Shown: positions 8,925 to 17,455, counted from the first letter of the stretch. The stretch: DNA of 64,000 nt from AR5 sp041499965 (GCA_041499965.1 JBGQLG010000004.1:1-64000), one strand, 5' to 3'. Translations and numbers: made by a program. Notes: a model not told the origin generated them from the sequence alone.

Positions 8925-9376
8925 GGCTCCTCCCCCCTTGGCGGCGCCGTTCTCTGGAGATGATAGAGCGAAACCGCCAGGACGAAGCCCGCGAGTACGA
9001 GGTGAAAGAACGCGGGGATCCAGGTCGTGAACCACGCGTACGCATTGGGCAGGGAGAGCCCGATGGCGATCCTTCCCAGGGCGAGCGCCATGTAGCTGGT
9101 GCCCGCCCAGGCGAGCCCAAGCCCGACGCGCCGACTGGGAGCCAGGCGATCCCCCTGGACGCGCCACGCGACGCGCATCATCACCGCCAGGATCACGAGC
9201 TGGAAGGAAAGCAGCAGCCAGTACGGCAAGCCGCTTCCCTGGAACGCATTGAACGGCGGCAGAAACGGTTGCGGCACCCAGCGCTGGACGGCCTGACCCA
9301 GCACCCGGGCGGCGAACAAGGTCGAGAGCGACCAGCACGCGGCTGCGTAGACGCGCGCGGATGGCCTCGGCCTCAT
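8921..9376 (-). CDS. Small membrane protein of unknown function (four hydrophobic segments)
   Basis: This 151-residue protein has roughly four hydrophobic segments (near residues 10-25, 48-68, 83-105 and 117-140) and no motif I recognise. It is the first gene of the cluster that continues into the hydroxylase/GH3 fusion, which it overlaps by four bases, so it is probably a membrane partner of that enzyme. The frame is open to 9481, but the ATG at 9376 is preferred: a G-rich stretch lies about eight bases upstream and a TATACT -10 box (9395-9400) falls just before it. The function is unknown. Confidence 0.7.
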   Translation of the reverse strand: MRPRPSARVYAAACWSLSTLFAARVLGQAVQRWVPQPFLPPFNAFQGSGLPYWLLLSFQLVILAVMMRVAWRVQGDRLAPSRRVGLGLAWAGTSYMALALGRIAIGLSLPNAYAWFTTWIPAFFHLVLAGFVLAVSLYHLQRTAPPRGEEP

Positions 9377-9394
9377 TTTGGATCCCCCCGGACG

Positions 9395-9400
9395 AGTATA
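9395..9400 (-). promoter_or_regulatory. -10 box (TATACT) of the hydroxylase/GH3 operon
   Basis: Reading the minus strand, TATACT followed by CG lies 18 bases before the ATG at 9376, giving a leader of about 11 bases that holds a G-rich ribosome site. No clear -35 sequence is seen. Confidence 0.5.
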
Positions 9401-9557
9401 GTGGCCGAAAAAAGATTGGCTGTCTGAAAGGGCCCGAGCGTCGGGGGACCCCCTACCCCGGTGCGACTGGACCCGGCCCACGCTGAGCCGGAACCATCGC
9501 GCCGCCGAACGCGTTGGTCGAGATGTCGAGACATACGCTCATCCCACGGAGGCGTTC

Positions 9558-10166
9558 ATGACGAAGGTCACTCTTGCCGCGCTGTTCATGGCTCTCCTGG
9601 CCCTCGATGGTGGCCTCGCCGAGGCGCAGATGCCCATGCGGCTGCGCGGGACCATCACGGCGTTCGAGGGTAACGTGATGTCGGTGAAGACGCGCGACGG
9701 CAAGGACCTCAAGGTCGAGTTGACCGACCGGGCCATGGTCGCCGCCGTGCAGGCCGTGAAGCTCTCCGACATCAAGGCGGGGGACGGCGTCGGCGCCACC
9801 ACGAAGCCGGGGCCGAGCGGCACGCTCACGGCCCTCGAGGTGCACGTGTTCCCGGCGAGCATGCCCGTCCCCAACGAAGGGCACCGGCCGTGGGACCTCG
9901 AGCCGGGCTCGATGATGACCAACGCGCGGGTCACGGCGGTCGTGCAGGCGACCAGCGGGCGGGAGCTGACACTGTCCTACAAGGACGGCTCGCAGAAGAT
10001 CGTCGTGCCGGAGGGCACACCGATCGTCACGGCCGTCCCGACCGACCGGTCTGCGCTCAAGCCCGGCGAGTACGTGTTCCTCGGCGTGGAGCAAGGGGCC
10101 GACGGCAAGCTGACCGCGACCGGCCGCATCCAGGTGAGCAAGGACGGGGTCCGCCCGCCGATGTAG
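9558..10166 (+). CDS. Secreted protein of unknown function (DUF5666-like two-repeat beta protein)
   Basis: This 202-residue protein starts with a classical signal peptide (basic MTK, hydrophobic core, likely cleavage after LAEA near residue 23). The mature part reads as two similar beta-rich units, about 28-85 (GTITAFEGNVMSVKT) and 120-195 (ARVTAVVQATSGRELTLS). Each describes a short strand pattern followed by a KDG turn, similar to the small OB-like DUF5666 repeats found in exported proteins. No catalytic motif is seen. A GGAGG sequence eight bases before the ATG supports the start. It stands alone on the plus strand and converges on the oxygenase gene. The function is unknown. Confidence 0.75.
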   Translation: MTKVTLAALFMALLALDGGLAEAQMPMRLRGTITAFEGNVMSVKTRDGKDLKVELTDRAMVAAVQAVKLSDIKAGDGVGATTKPGPSGTLTALEVHVFPASMPVPNEGHRPWDLEPGSMMTNARVTAVVQATSGRELTLSYKDGSQKIVVPEGTPIVTAVPTDRSALKPGEYVFLGVEQGADGKLTATGRIQVSKDGVRPPM

Positions 10167-10167
10167 C

Positions 10168-10181
10168 GGCGCCGCGGCGCC
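10168..10181. terminator. Perfect 14-bp GC palindrome in a convergent gap
   Basis: GGCGCCGCGGCGCC occupies almost all of the 17-base gap between two convergent genes. It has no U-tract on either side, so it is at best a weak or factor-assisted bidirectional terminator. Confidence 0.35.
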
Positions 10182-10183
10182 AC

Positions 10184-11170
10184 TCAGGCCGGTGCGGTCG
10201 TCGCGAATCCCGTCTTGGCGTACTTCAGGTCGCGATAGTCGCCGGACATGACGGGCGCGTGCCGGGTCTGGCCGGGCGGGGCCACGCACTCGATCATCAC
10301 GTCCCAGTTCGGGTGATTGAAGAACGCGATCGAGAGCCGCGGCTGGTTGCGGCCGTCGGCCAGCGGCGGGTTTACCACGCGGTGCAGGTTGGACAGCCAG
10401 CGGTCGTTCGTCCAGCGCATCAGCAGGTCGCCGATGTTTACCACGAACTGGTCCGGGGCCGTCCGCACGTCGATCCAGCGGCCGCTCCGCGTCCACACCT
10501 GCAGGCCGCCGGGCACGTCCTCGCCATTGAGGATCGTCAGCCCGCCGTAGTCCGTGTGCGCGCCCGCGCGCAGCTGACCGTCCAGGGGGGATTGGACCTG
10601 ACGCGGGTAGTAATTCAGGCGCATCGTGCCGATCGAGCGGCTCACCTTGTCGTCGAAGAACGTCTCCTCGATGCCGAGGCCGAGGGCGGTCAGCCGCATG
10701 AGGAAGCCGACGAGCTGGTTCATGGTGCGGTAGTAGGTGATGGCCGCGGCGCGGAACCCCGGCGGGTCATCCGGCCAGATGTTCGGCGGGAAGAACTGAC
10801 GGCCCTTCGGCCCTGCGTAGTAGGCGTCGGCGCCGACGTCCACCGGGCCCACGTGATAGAACTCCTTGAGGTCCGGCGGAGCGACCGCGTCGTTGGCGGC
10901 TGACAGCGCTTCACCGCCGAGCGCGTGATAGCCACGCGGCGTCGCCTCGTCGGCCGGGCCGGCGCGCCGCTTGACGTCGAGCGGCAGCGCGAAGAAGCGA
11001 TGCGCCGCCTCCCGGAGCGCGCGGCCCACGACGTCGGGGACACCGTGGCCGGTCACCGCGAAGAAGCCGATCTCGACGCACGCCTGATCGATGAGGCGCG
11101 CGACGCGGCGGCGCTCGGCGGCGTGCTCCGTGCGGGCCGGCGCCAGGTCGATGACGGGGACGTGATCCAC
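10184..11170 (-). CDS. Isopenicillin-N-synthase-like Fe(II)/2-oxoglutarate dioxygenase
   Basis: This 328-residue protein has the two-part layout of the family: a DIOX_N domain (about 3-115, with VPVIDLAP at the start and GFFAVTGHGVP) and a C-terminal double-stranded beta helix. The iron ligands are clear: H and D in GAHTDYGG and the distal histidine in SNLHRVVNP. The 2-oxoglutarate-binding arginine lies in QPRLSIAFF. It should hydroxylate or desaturate a small molecule; the substrate is unknown. The upstream gene encodes a solute-binding protein ending seven bases before this start, so the pair may be co-expressed and act on an imported compound. Confidence 0.88.
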   Translation of the reverse strand: MDHVPVIDLAPARTEHAAERRRVARLIDQACVEIGFFAVTGHGVPDVVGRALREAAHRFFALPLDVKRRAGPADEATPRGYHALGGEALSAANDAVAPPDLKEFYHVGPVDVGADAYYAGPKGRQFFPPNIWPDDPPGFRAAAITYYRTMNQLVGFLMRLTALGLGIEETFFDDKVSRSIGTMRLNYYPRQVQSPLDGQLRAGAHTDYGGLTILNGEDVPGGLQVWTRSGRWIDVRTAPDQFVVNIGDLLMRWTNDRWLSNLHRVVNPPLADGRNQPRLSIAFFNHPNWDVMIECVAPPGQTRHAPVMSGDYRDLKYAKTGFATTAPA

Positions 11171-11177
11171 CGCGCGG

Positions 11178-12458
11178 CTACCTCTTGTCGAACATCCGCT
11201 TGATCTCGGTCTCGGCCCAGAGGATCGCCTCCTTGGGCTTGGCGGCCTCGGTGATCACCCGCGCGAACATGTTCGGGATGATGTAGCTGTTGGTGATGAG
11301 CTGGATGCGCTCGTCGGGCGGCGCCGGCCAGCCGTACAGGTGGGAGTACTGCACCATCCCCTTGAGCGGCTTGTACTTGGGGTCGATGTCCCACACCGGG
11401 TGGTTCTCCATGTCACGCCACACCGGGTGATTGTAGTTGTCGCCCGACATCACCCACTCCTGGTACTGGGCCGGCTCGAAGAACCAGCGGAGGAACTCGC
11501 GCGCGGCGTCGACGTTCTTGCTGAACTTCCAGATGCCGAGGCTGCGCGGCACGCCCACCGTGTGACGGCCCGCCGGGCCCGCCGGCGAGGGATGAAAGCC
11601 GGTGACCTCGGCCACCGGCAGCTTCTTCTCCTTGGCGACCACGTAGTGACTGATCGGGTTGTGGATCCACGAGCCGGCGCCCGAGTTCAGCCACTGGTTG
11701 TTGGAGGCGTTGTCCCAGGACAGCACGGCCGGGTCCATCGCGTCGGCGTACAGGGCCCGGACGTAGTCGATCGCCGTCTCCGTCTCGCGCGAGTTGATGC
11801 TGATCGTCTTGCCGTCGGCGGCGACGTCCTTGGCGCCGTAGCACCACAGGATCGAGTAGAGCGTGGTGACGGAGTCGGTCGTCTGGCTGATGGCGAAGCC
11901 GACGGGATGGCCGAGCTTCTTCAGCTTGCGGCCGGCACGGAGCAGGTCTTCCCACGTGTCGGGGGCCCGCTCGCCTACCTTCTCGAACAGATCGATCCGG
12001 TGGCTGCCGGGGAACGAGGTGAACAGGTAGGGAATGCCGAGCCACTGGCCACGGACCTGAGCGTGCTCCCTCAAGAACGGGTACCACTCGCCGTGCTTGC
12101 GCGACAGGTCGGTGCTGATGTCCGACACGTCGACGAGACCCGGCTGGAAGAGCCACGGGTAGTGCATCTCGAGGCTGACGATGTCGTGGCCGGCTCGGGC
12201 CACCAGCTCGGCGGACAGCTTGGCCGGCATCTGTACGCTCTGGACGTGATCGAAGCGGATCGTCACCCCGGTGGCCTTGGAGAAGCGCTTGCCCAGCTCG
12301 GCGAGCTTGGCATCCGAGGTGGGCGCGTAATTGACCGCGGTCAGGACGCTCAGCTCGCGGGCGGCCCAGCTCGCCGGTGGGCGGCCGAGGATGCCGGCGA
12401 TTCCGAGTGCGGCCTGCCCACCTACACGGAGAAATCCACGTCGGTCCAGTCGAGCCAT
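11178..12458 (-). CDS. Extracellular solute-binding protein, family 1 (Tat-exported)
   Basis: This 426-residue protein resembles family 1 binding proteins for sugars and related solutes. The N-terminus carries a twin-arginine signal (DRRGFLRVGG) with a hydrophobic core ending near ASWAA (about residue 33). The mature part has the typical pattern of a large bilobed binder, including a PYLFTSFPGSHR loop and a tryptophan-rich C-terminal lobe. A GGAGG lies upstream of the ATG, within an inverted repeat that could fold over it. No permease or ATPase gene is adjacent, so it either shares membrane parts encoded elsewhere or serves as a receptor. The oxygenase gene follows after seven bases. Confidence 0.88.
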   Translation of the reverse strand: MARLDRRGFLRVGGQAALGIAGILGRPPASWAARELSVLTAVNYAPTSDAKLAELGKRFSKATGVTIRFDHVQSVQMPAKLSAELVARAGHDIVSLEMHYPWLFQPGLVDVSDISTDLSRKHGEWYPFLREHAQVRGQWLGIPYLFTSFPGSHRIDLFEKVGERAPDTWEDLLRAGRKLKKLGHPVGFAISQTTDSVTTLYSILWCYGAKDVAADGKTISINSRETETAIDYVRALYADAMDPAVLSWDNASNNQWLNSGAGSWIHNPISHYVVAKEKKLPVAEVTGFHPSPAGPAGRHTVGVPRSLGIWKFSKNVDAAREFLRWFFEPAQYQEWVMSGDNYNHPVWRDMENHPVWDIDPKYKPLKGMVQYSHLYGWPAPPDERIQLITNSYIIPNMFARVITEAAKPKEAILWAETEIKRMFDKR

Positions 12459-12483
12459 GGCGCACCTCCAAAGTTGGTGCGCC
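12459..12483 (-). promoter_or_regulatory. Inverted repeat covering the ribosome-binding site
   Basis: Two perfect 8-base arms (GGCGCACC and GGTGCGCC) flank a 9-base loop immediately before the ATG at 12458. The GGAGG ribosome site straddles the loop and the 3' arm. If transcribed, the hairpin could hide the site and control translation of the binding protein. The arms are read directly; the role is inferred. Confidence 0.45.
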
Positions 12484-12573
12484 GAGACTAGCCGCAGCCC
12501 CCGGCGGGGTCAACCGGCCGGAGGTTCATGCCGGAGGTTCAAGGCCGATCGGGGGTGCGGCGGGGGCGGGACG

Positions 12574-13059
12574 TTAGCGGACGGGCTCGCGCTCGCGCGA
12601 CGACGATCGGGCGGAGGGGGCCTCGGCCCGGACGATGGCCCAGCCCAGCGCTCGGATCTGATGATCGACGTTGCGCCAGCGCTGGTTGGGGATACGTCCG
12701 ATCGTGGGCGGTGCGGTGCCGCGCCGATCCTGGATGACGGTGACCGACTGGTTCTCGCTGAGCTCGCGCTGCAGCATCTGGAACAGCTTCGGCTGCTGGC
12801 GCGAGACGATCAGCAGGTGGCGGGCGCCGTCGCCCGACGCGATGCCGCGCGCCTCCTCGACCAGGGCGTGGACGGCCCGGACCACGGCCTTCTCCGACGC
12901 GTTACCGATGAAACGCGAGAGCGGGGACCAGGTCTCGCTGCCGCAGGCCGGACACTGATCGGGGCCGATCTCGAAGCATTCCTCGCAGTCGACGCACAGG
13001 GCCAGCCGCGCGAGCGGGATGTGGAGCCTTGGTGTGGTCAGTTGGGCACGGGATCGCAT
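12574..13059 (-). CDS. Zinc-ribbon protein of unknown function
   Basis: This 161-residue protein has an N-terminal zinc ribbon (CVDCEEC near residue 22 and CPACGS near 36) followed by a basic alpha/beta region (about 55-135) with no motif I recognise and an arginine/serine-rich tail. The frame is open to an ATG at 13092, but the ATG at 13059 is preferred because it lies just past a sigma-54 type promoter (13076-13091) and has AGGTGG eight bases upstream. If transcription starts near 13065, the leader would be only about six bases and the apparent ribosome site would lie outside the mRNA. A role in a sigma-54 regulon, perhaps as a small regulator, is a guess from the promoter. Confidence 0.65.
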   Translation of the reverse strand: MRSRAQLTTPRLHIPLARLALCVDCEECFEIGPDQCPACGSETWSPLSRFIGNASEKAVVRAVHALVEEARGIASGDGARHLLIVSRQQPKLFQMLQRELSENQSVTVIQDRRGTAPPTIGRIPNQRWRNVDHQIRALGWAIVRAEAPSARSSSREREPVR

Positions 13060-13075
13060 AACGGTCGCCACCTCT

Positions 13076-13091
13076 CGCAAGGCCGGTGCCA
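13076..13091 (-). promoter_or_regulatory. Sigma-54 (-24/-12) promoter
   Basis: The minus strand reads TGGCACCGGCCTTGCG: GG and GC elements ten bases apart and both half-sites matching TGGCAC-N5-TTGC. The start would be near 13065, before the zinc-ribbon gene. Confidence 0.65.
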
Positions 13092-13143
13092 AGCGAATTT
13101 CAGCATCATTCGGCCACGACGATTCCCGCGAACCGCGCGAACT

Positions 13144-13200
13144 GACACGCCAAGCGCCAGACTGACCCTCGGGGTGACGCCGCGTGTCGGTGTGCGCACA
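13144..13200. promoter_or_regulatory. Inverted repeats upstream of the sigma-54 promoter
   Basis: GACACGC (13144-13150) and GCGTGTC (13182-13188) form a perfect spaced inverted repeat, followed by the 10-bp palindrome TGTGCGCACA (13191-13200). They lie about 55-110 bases upstream of the -24 element, where an enhancer-binding protein would dock. The binding role is a guess. Confidence 0.3.
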
Positions 13201-13246
13201 TGAGACACGGGAGCGTACACCCTTGGCAGAACCGAGACAGCGCCGA

Positions 13247-14512
13247 TCACGGTTCCGTCGAGGTTGAACTTTTGAAGGGATTACGGTCGGGCGCCTCGCC
13301 GTGGGGTACGACCCGCAGCAAGCGCCGGATCAACATGTTCATCGCGGGAACGCGGTGGCGGGCCCAGAGCCAGAGTGGCTGGGGCTTGGCGCCCAGCCCG
13401 GCCTTCGGCTCCAGCGCTGTCCGGCCGAAGGAGATTCGCCGGCAGCCCAGACGGATGGCCTCGTCGATCACCGCGTGCAAGAGCGCGAGGTAGATCGTGT
13501 TGCCAGCCCCGCCGCGCTCGAAGCCGATGTAGTAGGCCACGGCCGTGTCGCCGTCGCGGAGCACGCTGATGAACCCGACGAGCTCGTCCGCTCGCCGGAC
13601 GACGAGGCAACGAAAGTCGTCGCCCAGGGCGGCGGCCAGCGCCGGAAAGAATGCCGGCGGCAGCGTGACCGGGCGCACGGGGGCGTTGTGCAGGACGTTC
13701 AGGAAGAGCGCGTGCAGTCGAGTGGCGTGAGGCTCGACGTCGTCCAGGCGGGTGATCATGCACCCGGCCTGGCTGAGATCCTTCTGGATCCGCCGCGCGG
13801 CGTTCTTGTACTTGGCGTTGAGGCCGGCCAGGTAGTCGTCATAGCCCCGCCAGCCCGACGGGATCTCCAGCACCATGTTGGGATCCGACTGGACCGGGCG
13901 GTATCCGAAGCGCCGAAGCGCGTCGGCACCCTCCAGCTCCTCGGCCGACAGATCCTTCACCAGCGCGAAGTCCGCCTGGCCCGAGAGGCGCTCGGCCCGG
14001 CGCACCCGATAGATGGCCTCGGCCACGGCCGGCCAGATTGGCCCGGCGGCCTCGCCCGGCGCGAAGGCGACCGCGTGAAAGCCCCACGACAGGAGGTTGC
14101 CGCACACCAGCACGCGCTCGCGGACCGCCTCGCCGGCCCGCCGCATGGCCGGTGTCAGCGCTCGGCGCAGGCGCCCCCGGGGTGTGCTGCTCGCGGCTTT
14201 CAGGAAGCGCGTGCCGGAGATCGTTGCGACCTGCATCACCACGGCGGCGACGGGCGCACGCCCCCGGAAGATCAGCGCGTAGCGGGGGACGAGGTTCTCG
14301 GGGCCGGCGTCCTCGAGGACGTGCAGGTAGCGGCGCTGCAGGAAGAGCGACTGGCCCGCGGCCACCGCGTCCCACTGCCCGGCGTCCAGATAGCGGACGC
14401 TGTCGCCGAGGGCAAAGCCGTAGCCGGACGGCTGGTGGCGCTCCCGATGGCGCGCCCGTGCCGAGGCGAGGCGGTCGAGCAGTCGGCGGCGTGTCCCACC
14501 CTCGTCCGCCAC
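13247..14512 (-). CDS. FemAB/GNAT-fold acyltransferase-like protein
   Basis: This 421-residue protein resembles the peptidoglycan-bridge/FemAB-like group with two GNAT-fold halves. Recognisable parts are the first half with the SLFLQRRYL region (about 53-62), a KYKNAARRIQKDL helix near 240 typical of the family, and a C-terminal GNAT segment with VGFISVLRDG and AYYIGFERGG. Such proteins transfer amino-acyl or acyl groups to cell-wall or small-molecule amines. The start lies ten bases from the stop of the aminotransferase gene upstream, so the two may be one transcription unit. No substrate can be named. Confidence 0.7.
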   Translation of the reverse strand: MADEGGTRRRLLDRLASARARHRERHQPSGYGFALGDSVRYLDAGQWDAVAAGQSLFLQRRYLHVLEDAGPENLVPRYALIFRGRAPVAAVVMQVATISGTRFLKAASSTPRGRLRRALTPAMRRAGEAVRERVLVCGNLLSWGFHAVAFAPGEAAGPIWPAVAEAIYRVRRAERLSGQADFALVKDLSAEELEGADALRRFGYRPVQSDPNMVLEIPSGWRGYDDYLAGLNAKYKNAARRIQKDLSQAGCMITRLDDVEPHATRLHALFLNVLHNAPVRPVTLPPAFFPALAAALGDDFRCLVVRRADELVGFISVLRDGDTAVAYYIGFERGGAGNTIYLALLHAVIDEAIRLGCRRISFGRTALEPKAGLGAKPQPLWLWARHRVPAMNMLIRRLLRVVPHGEAPDRNPFKSSTSTEP

Positions 14513-14522
14513 CGGGGGCCCC

Positions 14523-15737
14523 TCAGCGGCTGCGGGCGCCGACGATGGCCTTGGCGATCAGCCGCGCACCCTCGTAGCACTTGTCGGGCGACTCGTAGCT
14601 GAAGGCCAGGCGGATGTGGTTCTCGCCACCGCCGCTGGCGAAGAAGGCCGTGCCCGGCGTGTACTGCACACGGGACTCGACGGCCAGGGCAGCCAGACGC
14701 TTGGTGTCAGTGCCGGTCGGCAGGCGCATCCACAGGAAGAACCCGCCCTCGGGCCGGCTGACGACGTAGTCGGTGCCCGCCAGTCCCTCGTCCAGGCCGC
14801 GCAGCATCGCGTCGCGCTTGGCGCGGTACACACCGATCAGCCGCTCGACGTGGGGGACCAGGTTCTCGCGCAGGAAGTAGGTGGCCACCCGCGACATGAA
14901 CGGGTTCACGCCGCCACCGAACAGGAAACCCTGGAACGCCGGGATGAGCTCCGTCGGCGCGCACAGCCAGCCGATCCGGACCCCGGCGCCGAGGATCTTC
15001 GACAGCGTGCCGGCGCGGATGACCCGGCCGCCGCGATCGAGCGCGTAGAGCGGCGGCAGCGTCTCGCCCTCGAAGCGCAGCTCGCCGTAGGCGTCGTCTT
15101 CGAGGATCATCGTCTCGAACTCGTGGGCCAGCTCGATCAGCTCGTGGCGCCGCCGCAGCGACTGGCTGGGCCCGGCCGGGTTCTGGAAGTTGACGATCGT
15201 GTAGATCAGCTTGCAGGGTCGACCCTCGGTGCGCAGGGCGACGAGGCGCTCGCGCACCGCCGAGGTCACGATGCCCTCCTCGTCCACCGGCACCGTCAGG
15301 ATCTCGGGGCCGTGGCGTCGGATGGTGTTGAGCGAGCCGGAGAACGTGGGCGCTTCGACGATCACGACGTCGCCGGGATCGATGAAGGCGCTGAAGGCCA
15401 GCGCCAGGGCCTGGCCGGAGCCGTTGGCGACGATGATGTTCTCCGGGGCGGTCTTGAAGCCCTCGAACCGCTCGTACTTGTGGCAGATCAGCTCGCGCAG
15501 CGCCCGGTACCCCTGCGGCTCGCCGTAGGTCATGGCGGCCGCGCCCTCGGCCTGTATCATATCGGCGGTGGCCTCGACCATGCCCTCGTAGGGAAACGAG
15601 ACGGGGTCGGGATAGCCGCCGCCGAACTCGTAGAGCGCGCTCATCGACGGCCGCGGGGTGGCGACCGACACGCCCCAGCCGATGCGGGCACGACGGGACA
15701 GCAGGGACTCGAAGGGGTCGGTGGCGGGTGTCATCAT
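14523..15737 (-). CDS. PLP-dependent aminotransferase, class I/II (MocR/LysN-like)
   Basis: This 404-residue protein is a fold-type I aminotransferase. The pyridoxal-phosphate lysine is in AGTLSKILGAG, the NxP loop is at VNFQNPAGP, the phosphate-binding aspartate-tyrosine is in EDDAYGELRF and the carboxylate-binding arginine is in HIRLAFSY. Length and sequence style resemble 2-aminoadipate and aromatic aminotransferases, which lack the GntR domain of MocR regulators. Two ATG codons stand in tandem (15737 and 15734). A TATCCT box at 15745-15750 lies seven bases before the first, so the mRNA is probably leaderless. The FemAB-like gene follows. The amino donor and product are unknown. Confidence 0.88.
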   Translation of the reverse strand: MMTPATDPFESLLSRRARIGWGVSVATPRPSMSALYEFGGGYPDPVSFPYEGMVEATADMIQAEGAAAMTYGEPQGYRALRELICHKYERFEGFKTAPENIIVANGSGQALALAFSAFIDPGDVVIVEAPTFSGSLNTIRRHGPEILTVPVDEEGIVTSAVRERLVALRTEGRPCKLIYTIVNFQNPAGPSQSLRRRHELIELAHEFETMILEDDAYGELRFEGETLPPLYALDRGGRVIRAGTLSKILGAGVRIGWLCAPTELIPAFQGFLFGGGVNPFMSRVATYFLRENLVPHVERLIGVYRAKRDAMLRGLDEGLAGTDYVVSRPEGGFFLWMRLPTGTDTKRLAALAVESRVQYTPGTAFFASGGGENHIRLAFSYESPDKCYEGARLIAKAIVGARSR

Positions 15738-15744
15738 GCCGAAT

Positions 15745-15750
15745 AGGATA
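15745..15750 (-). promoter_or_regulatory. -10 box (TATCCT) of a leaderless gene
   Basis: Read on the minus strand, TATCCT ends seven bases before the ATG at 15737, so transcription should begin at or next to the start codon. Confidence 0.5.
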
Positions 15751-15770
15751 CCCGATCAGGGGCCCGAGGC

Positions 15771-17159
15771 TCACCCCCCGGGGTGGCGCCGATGCCAGTC
15801 GGTGACGGCCTGCCAGGCGCGGGCGGCCGCGAGGATCGTGTTCTCCTCCCACGCCCGTCCCATGAACTGCAAGCTGGTCGGCAGCCCTGCCTCCGTGAAT
15901 CCGTTGGGCACCGCGACCGCCGGCAGCCCCGCGGCGTTGCCGATGGCGCCCATGACGTCGGGGATATTGCCGCGCGCGGCGCTGCGGAACTCCTGGTCGA
16001 GTGGCGAGGCGACCGCCGGGCGCCCGGGGGCGACGAGCGCGTCGAGGCTCGACAGCACACGGTCGGCCTCGCGGACGACGAAGGTCCGCAGGCGCAGGGC
16101 CCGGATGTAGTCCTTGGCGAGGATGGCATCGCGCGCGTAGGCGGTGAATCGGTCCTCGGGGGCGGTGAGTCCCGCGATCCCGCCGCTCTCGATCATGTCC
16201 TCGAAGGCGCTGGCGGCCTCCGCCATGAGGATCGTCCGCGTGATCGCGTCGTACGGCAAGTCAGCGAGCGTCACCTCCTCGACCGTCCCGAGCGTGCGCA
16301 GGACGTCGAGCGAGCGGACGAAGGCCTCGCGGACCGGCGCCTCGGCGGTCGCCGCCACGTCGCGGATCACGCCGAAGCGGAAGCGCCGGCCGTTGACCCC
16401 ACCGCCGTCGTACCGGTACGGTCGCGACGCGGCCGTGGGATCCAGCGGATCGGGGCCCGCGATCGCGTCGAGGACGAGGCCGCAATCGTCGGCCGTGAGG
16501 GCCAGCGGGCCCAGCTTGTCGAGCGTCCAGCAGAGCGCCATGGCGCCGTGGCGGCTCACCCGGCCATAGGTCGGGCGCAGGCCGGTGACGCCGCAGTTGG
16601 CGGCCGGCGAGAGGATCGAGCCCCAGGTCTCCGAGCCGATGGCGAAGGGCACGAGCCCGGCCGACACCGCCGAGCCCGAGCCGCTCGAGGAGCCGCCGCT
16701 CCAGGTGTCACCCCAGGGGGAGATGCCCGGCCCGGTGAACGAGGCATTGGGTTGCCGGTAACCCATCCCGCCGGCCAGCTCGACCATCGCCAGCTTGGCC
16801 ACCAGCACGGCCCCGGCCTCTTCCAGCCGCCGCACGACCGTGGCGTCGTGGGCGAACGTCTGCGCCCGAAACGGTGCCGCACCCCACGTCGTCGGGATCC
16901 CGCCGGACGTGGCCAGCAGATCCTTGGCGCCGTACGGGATGCCGTGCAGCGGTCCCCGCCAGCCGCCGGCCGCGATCTCGCTCTCGGCACGGCGTGCCTG
17001 CGCGAGCGCTCGCTCGCGGGTCATGGTGACCACCGCGTTGTAGCGCGGCCCGAGCCGCTCCAGCCGATCGAGGAACGCCTCGGCGAGAGCCATTGGCGAG
17101 ACCTGCCGCGTGCGCACGGCCTCGGCCAGCTCGCGGACGGGAAGGAAGACCGGGTTCAC
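15771..17159 (-). CDS. Amidase (amidase-signature family, AtzE/GatA-like)
   Basis: This 462-residue hydrolase has the Ser-cisSer-Lys triad of the amidase-signature family: the lysine in PYGAKDLLAT (about residue 75), the cis-serine in the glycine/serine-rich GSSSGSGSAV and the nucleophile in GSETWGSI. A tryptophan replaces the second glycine usually found in the GSDTGGS motif. The enzyme should hydrolyse a small-molecule amide. It overlaps the 70-residue gene upstream by four bases (ATGA), the arrangement seen when an amidase is paired with a small GatC- or AtzG-like partner. A tRNA-dependent GatCAB role is unlikely since gatB is not nearby. Confidence 0.88.
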   Translation of the reverse strand: MNPVFLPVRELAEAVRTRQVSPMALAEAFLDRLERLGPRYNAVVTMTRERALAQARRAESEIAAGGWRGPLHGIPYGAKDLLATSGGIPTTWGAAPFRAQTFAHDATVVRRLEEAGAVLVAKLAMVELAGGMGYRQPNASFTGPGISPWGDTWSGGSSSGSGSAVSAGLVPFAIGSETWGSILSPAANCGVTGLRPTYGRVSRHGAMALCWTLDKLGPLALTADDCGLVLDAIAGPDPLDPTAASRPYRYDGGGVNGRRFRFGVIRDVAATAEAPVREAFVRSLDVLRTLGTVEEVTLADLPYDAITRTILMAEAASAFEDMIESGGIAGLTAPEDRFTAYARDAILAKDYIRALRLRTFVVREADRVLSSLDALVAPGRPAVASPLDQEFRSAARGNIPDVMGAIGNAAGLPAVAVPNGFTEAGLPTSLQFMGRAWEENTILAAARAWQAVTDWHRRHPGG

Positions 17160-17368
17160 TGGTCGGCGCGGAAGGGCGCGAACCGCGGCAGCGGCTCGTC
17201 CGCATTGGTCAGGGGGACGGTGCTCAGGGCCGCGGTCTGCTCGACGATCGCCGCGACGGCCCGGCGGAGGATCTCGAGTTGCTCGGCGCTGAGCCGGGCG
17301 CCGTAGCGCTGACGGACCAGCGAAAACCGGAGATCGGCCTCGCCCGGATCCTGCGCCGGCTCGCTCAT
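17156..17368 (-). CDS. Small amidase-partner protein (AtzG/GatC-like)
   Basis: This 70-residue acidic protein is mostly predicted helix, with a hydrophobic heptad-like stretch (about 27-46) and a proline-rich C-terminus. It overlaps the amidase gene by four bases and so is translated with it. Its size and placement match small subunits that stabilise amidase-signature enzymes (AtzG, GatC), although I cannot claim sequence identity. A TAGGAT -10 box lies nine bases before the ATG. Confidence 0.65.
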   Translation of the reverse strand: MSEPAQDPGEADLRFSLVRQRYGARLSAEQLEILRRAVAAIVEQTAALSTVPLTNADEPLPRFAPFRADQ

Positions 17369-17377
17369 CGCGGGCGC

Positions 17378-17383
17378 ATCCTA
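17378..17383 (-). promoter_or_regulatory. -10 box (TAGGAT) of the amidase operon
   Basis: The minus strand reads TAGGAT nine bases before the ATG at 17368, implying a leader of two or three bases at most. Confidence 0.4.
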
Positions 17384-17455
17384 CACCATCCTCCCTTCGC
17401 CCTGCCGGCCGGCGACTTCCGTGGTACGCTCGGTGCGCAGACTTACCAGCCTGAC

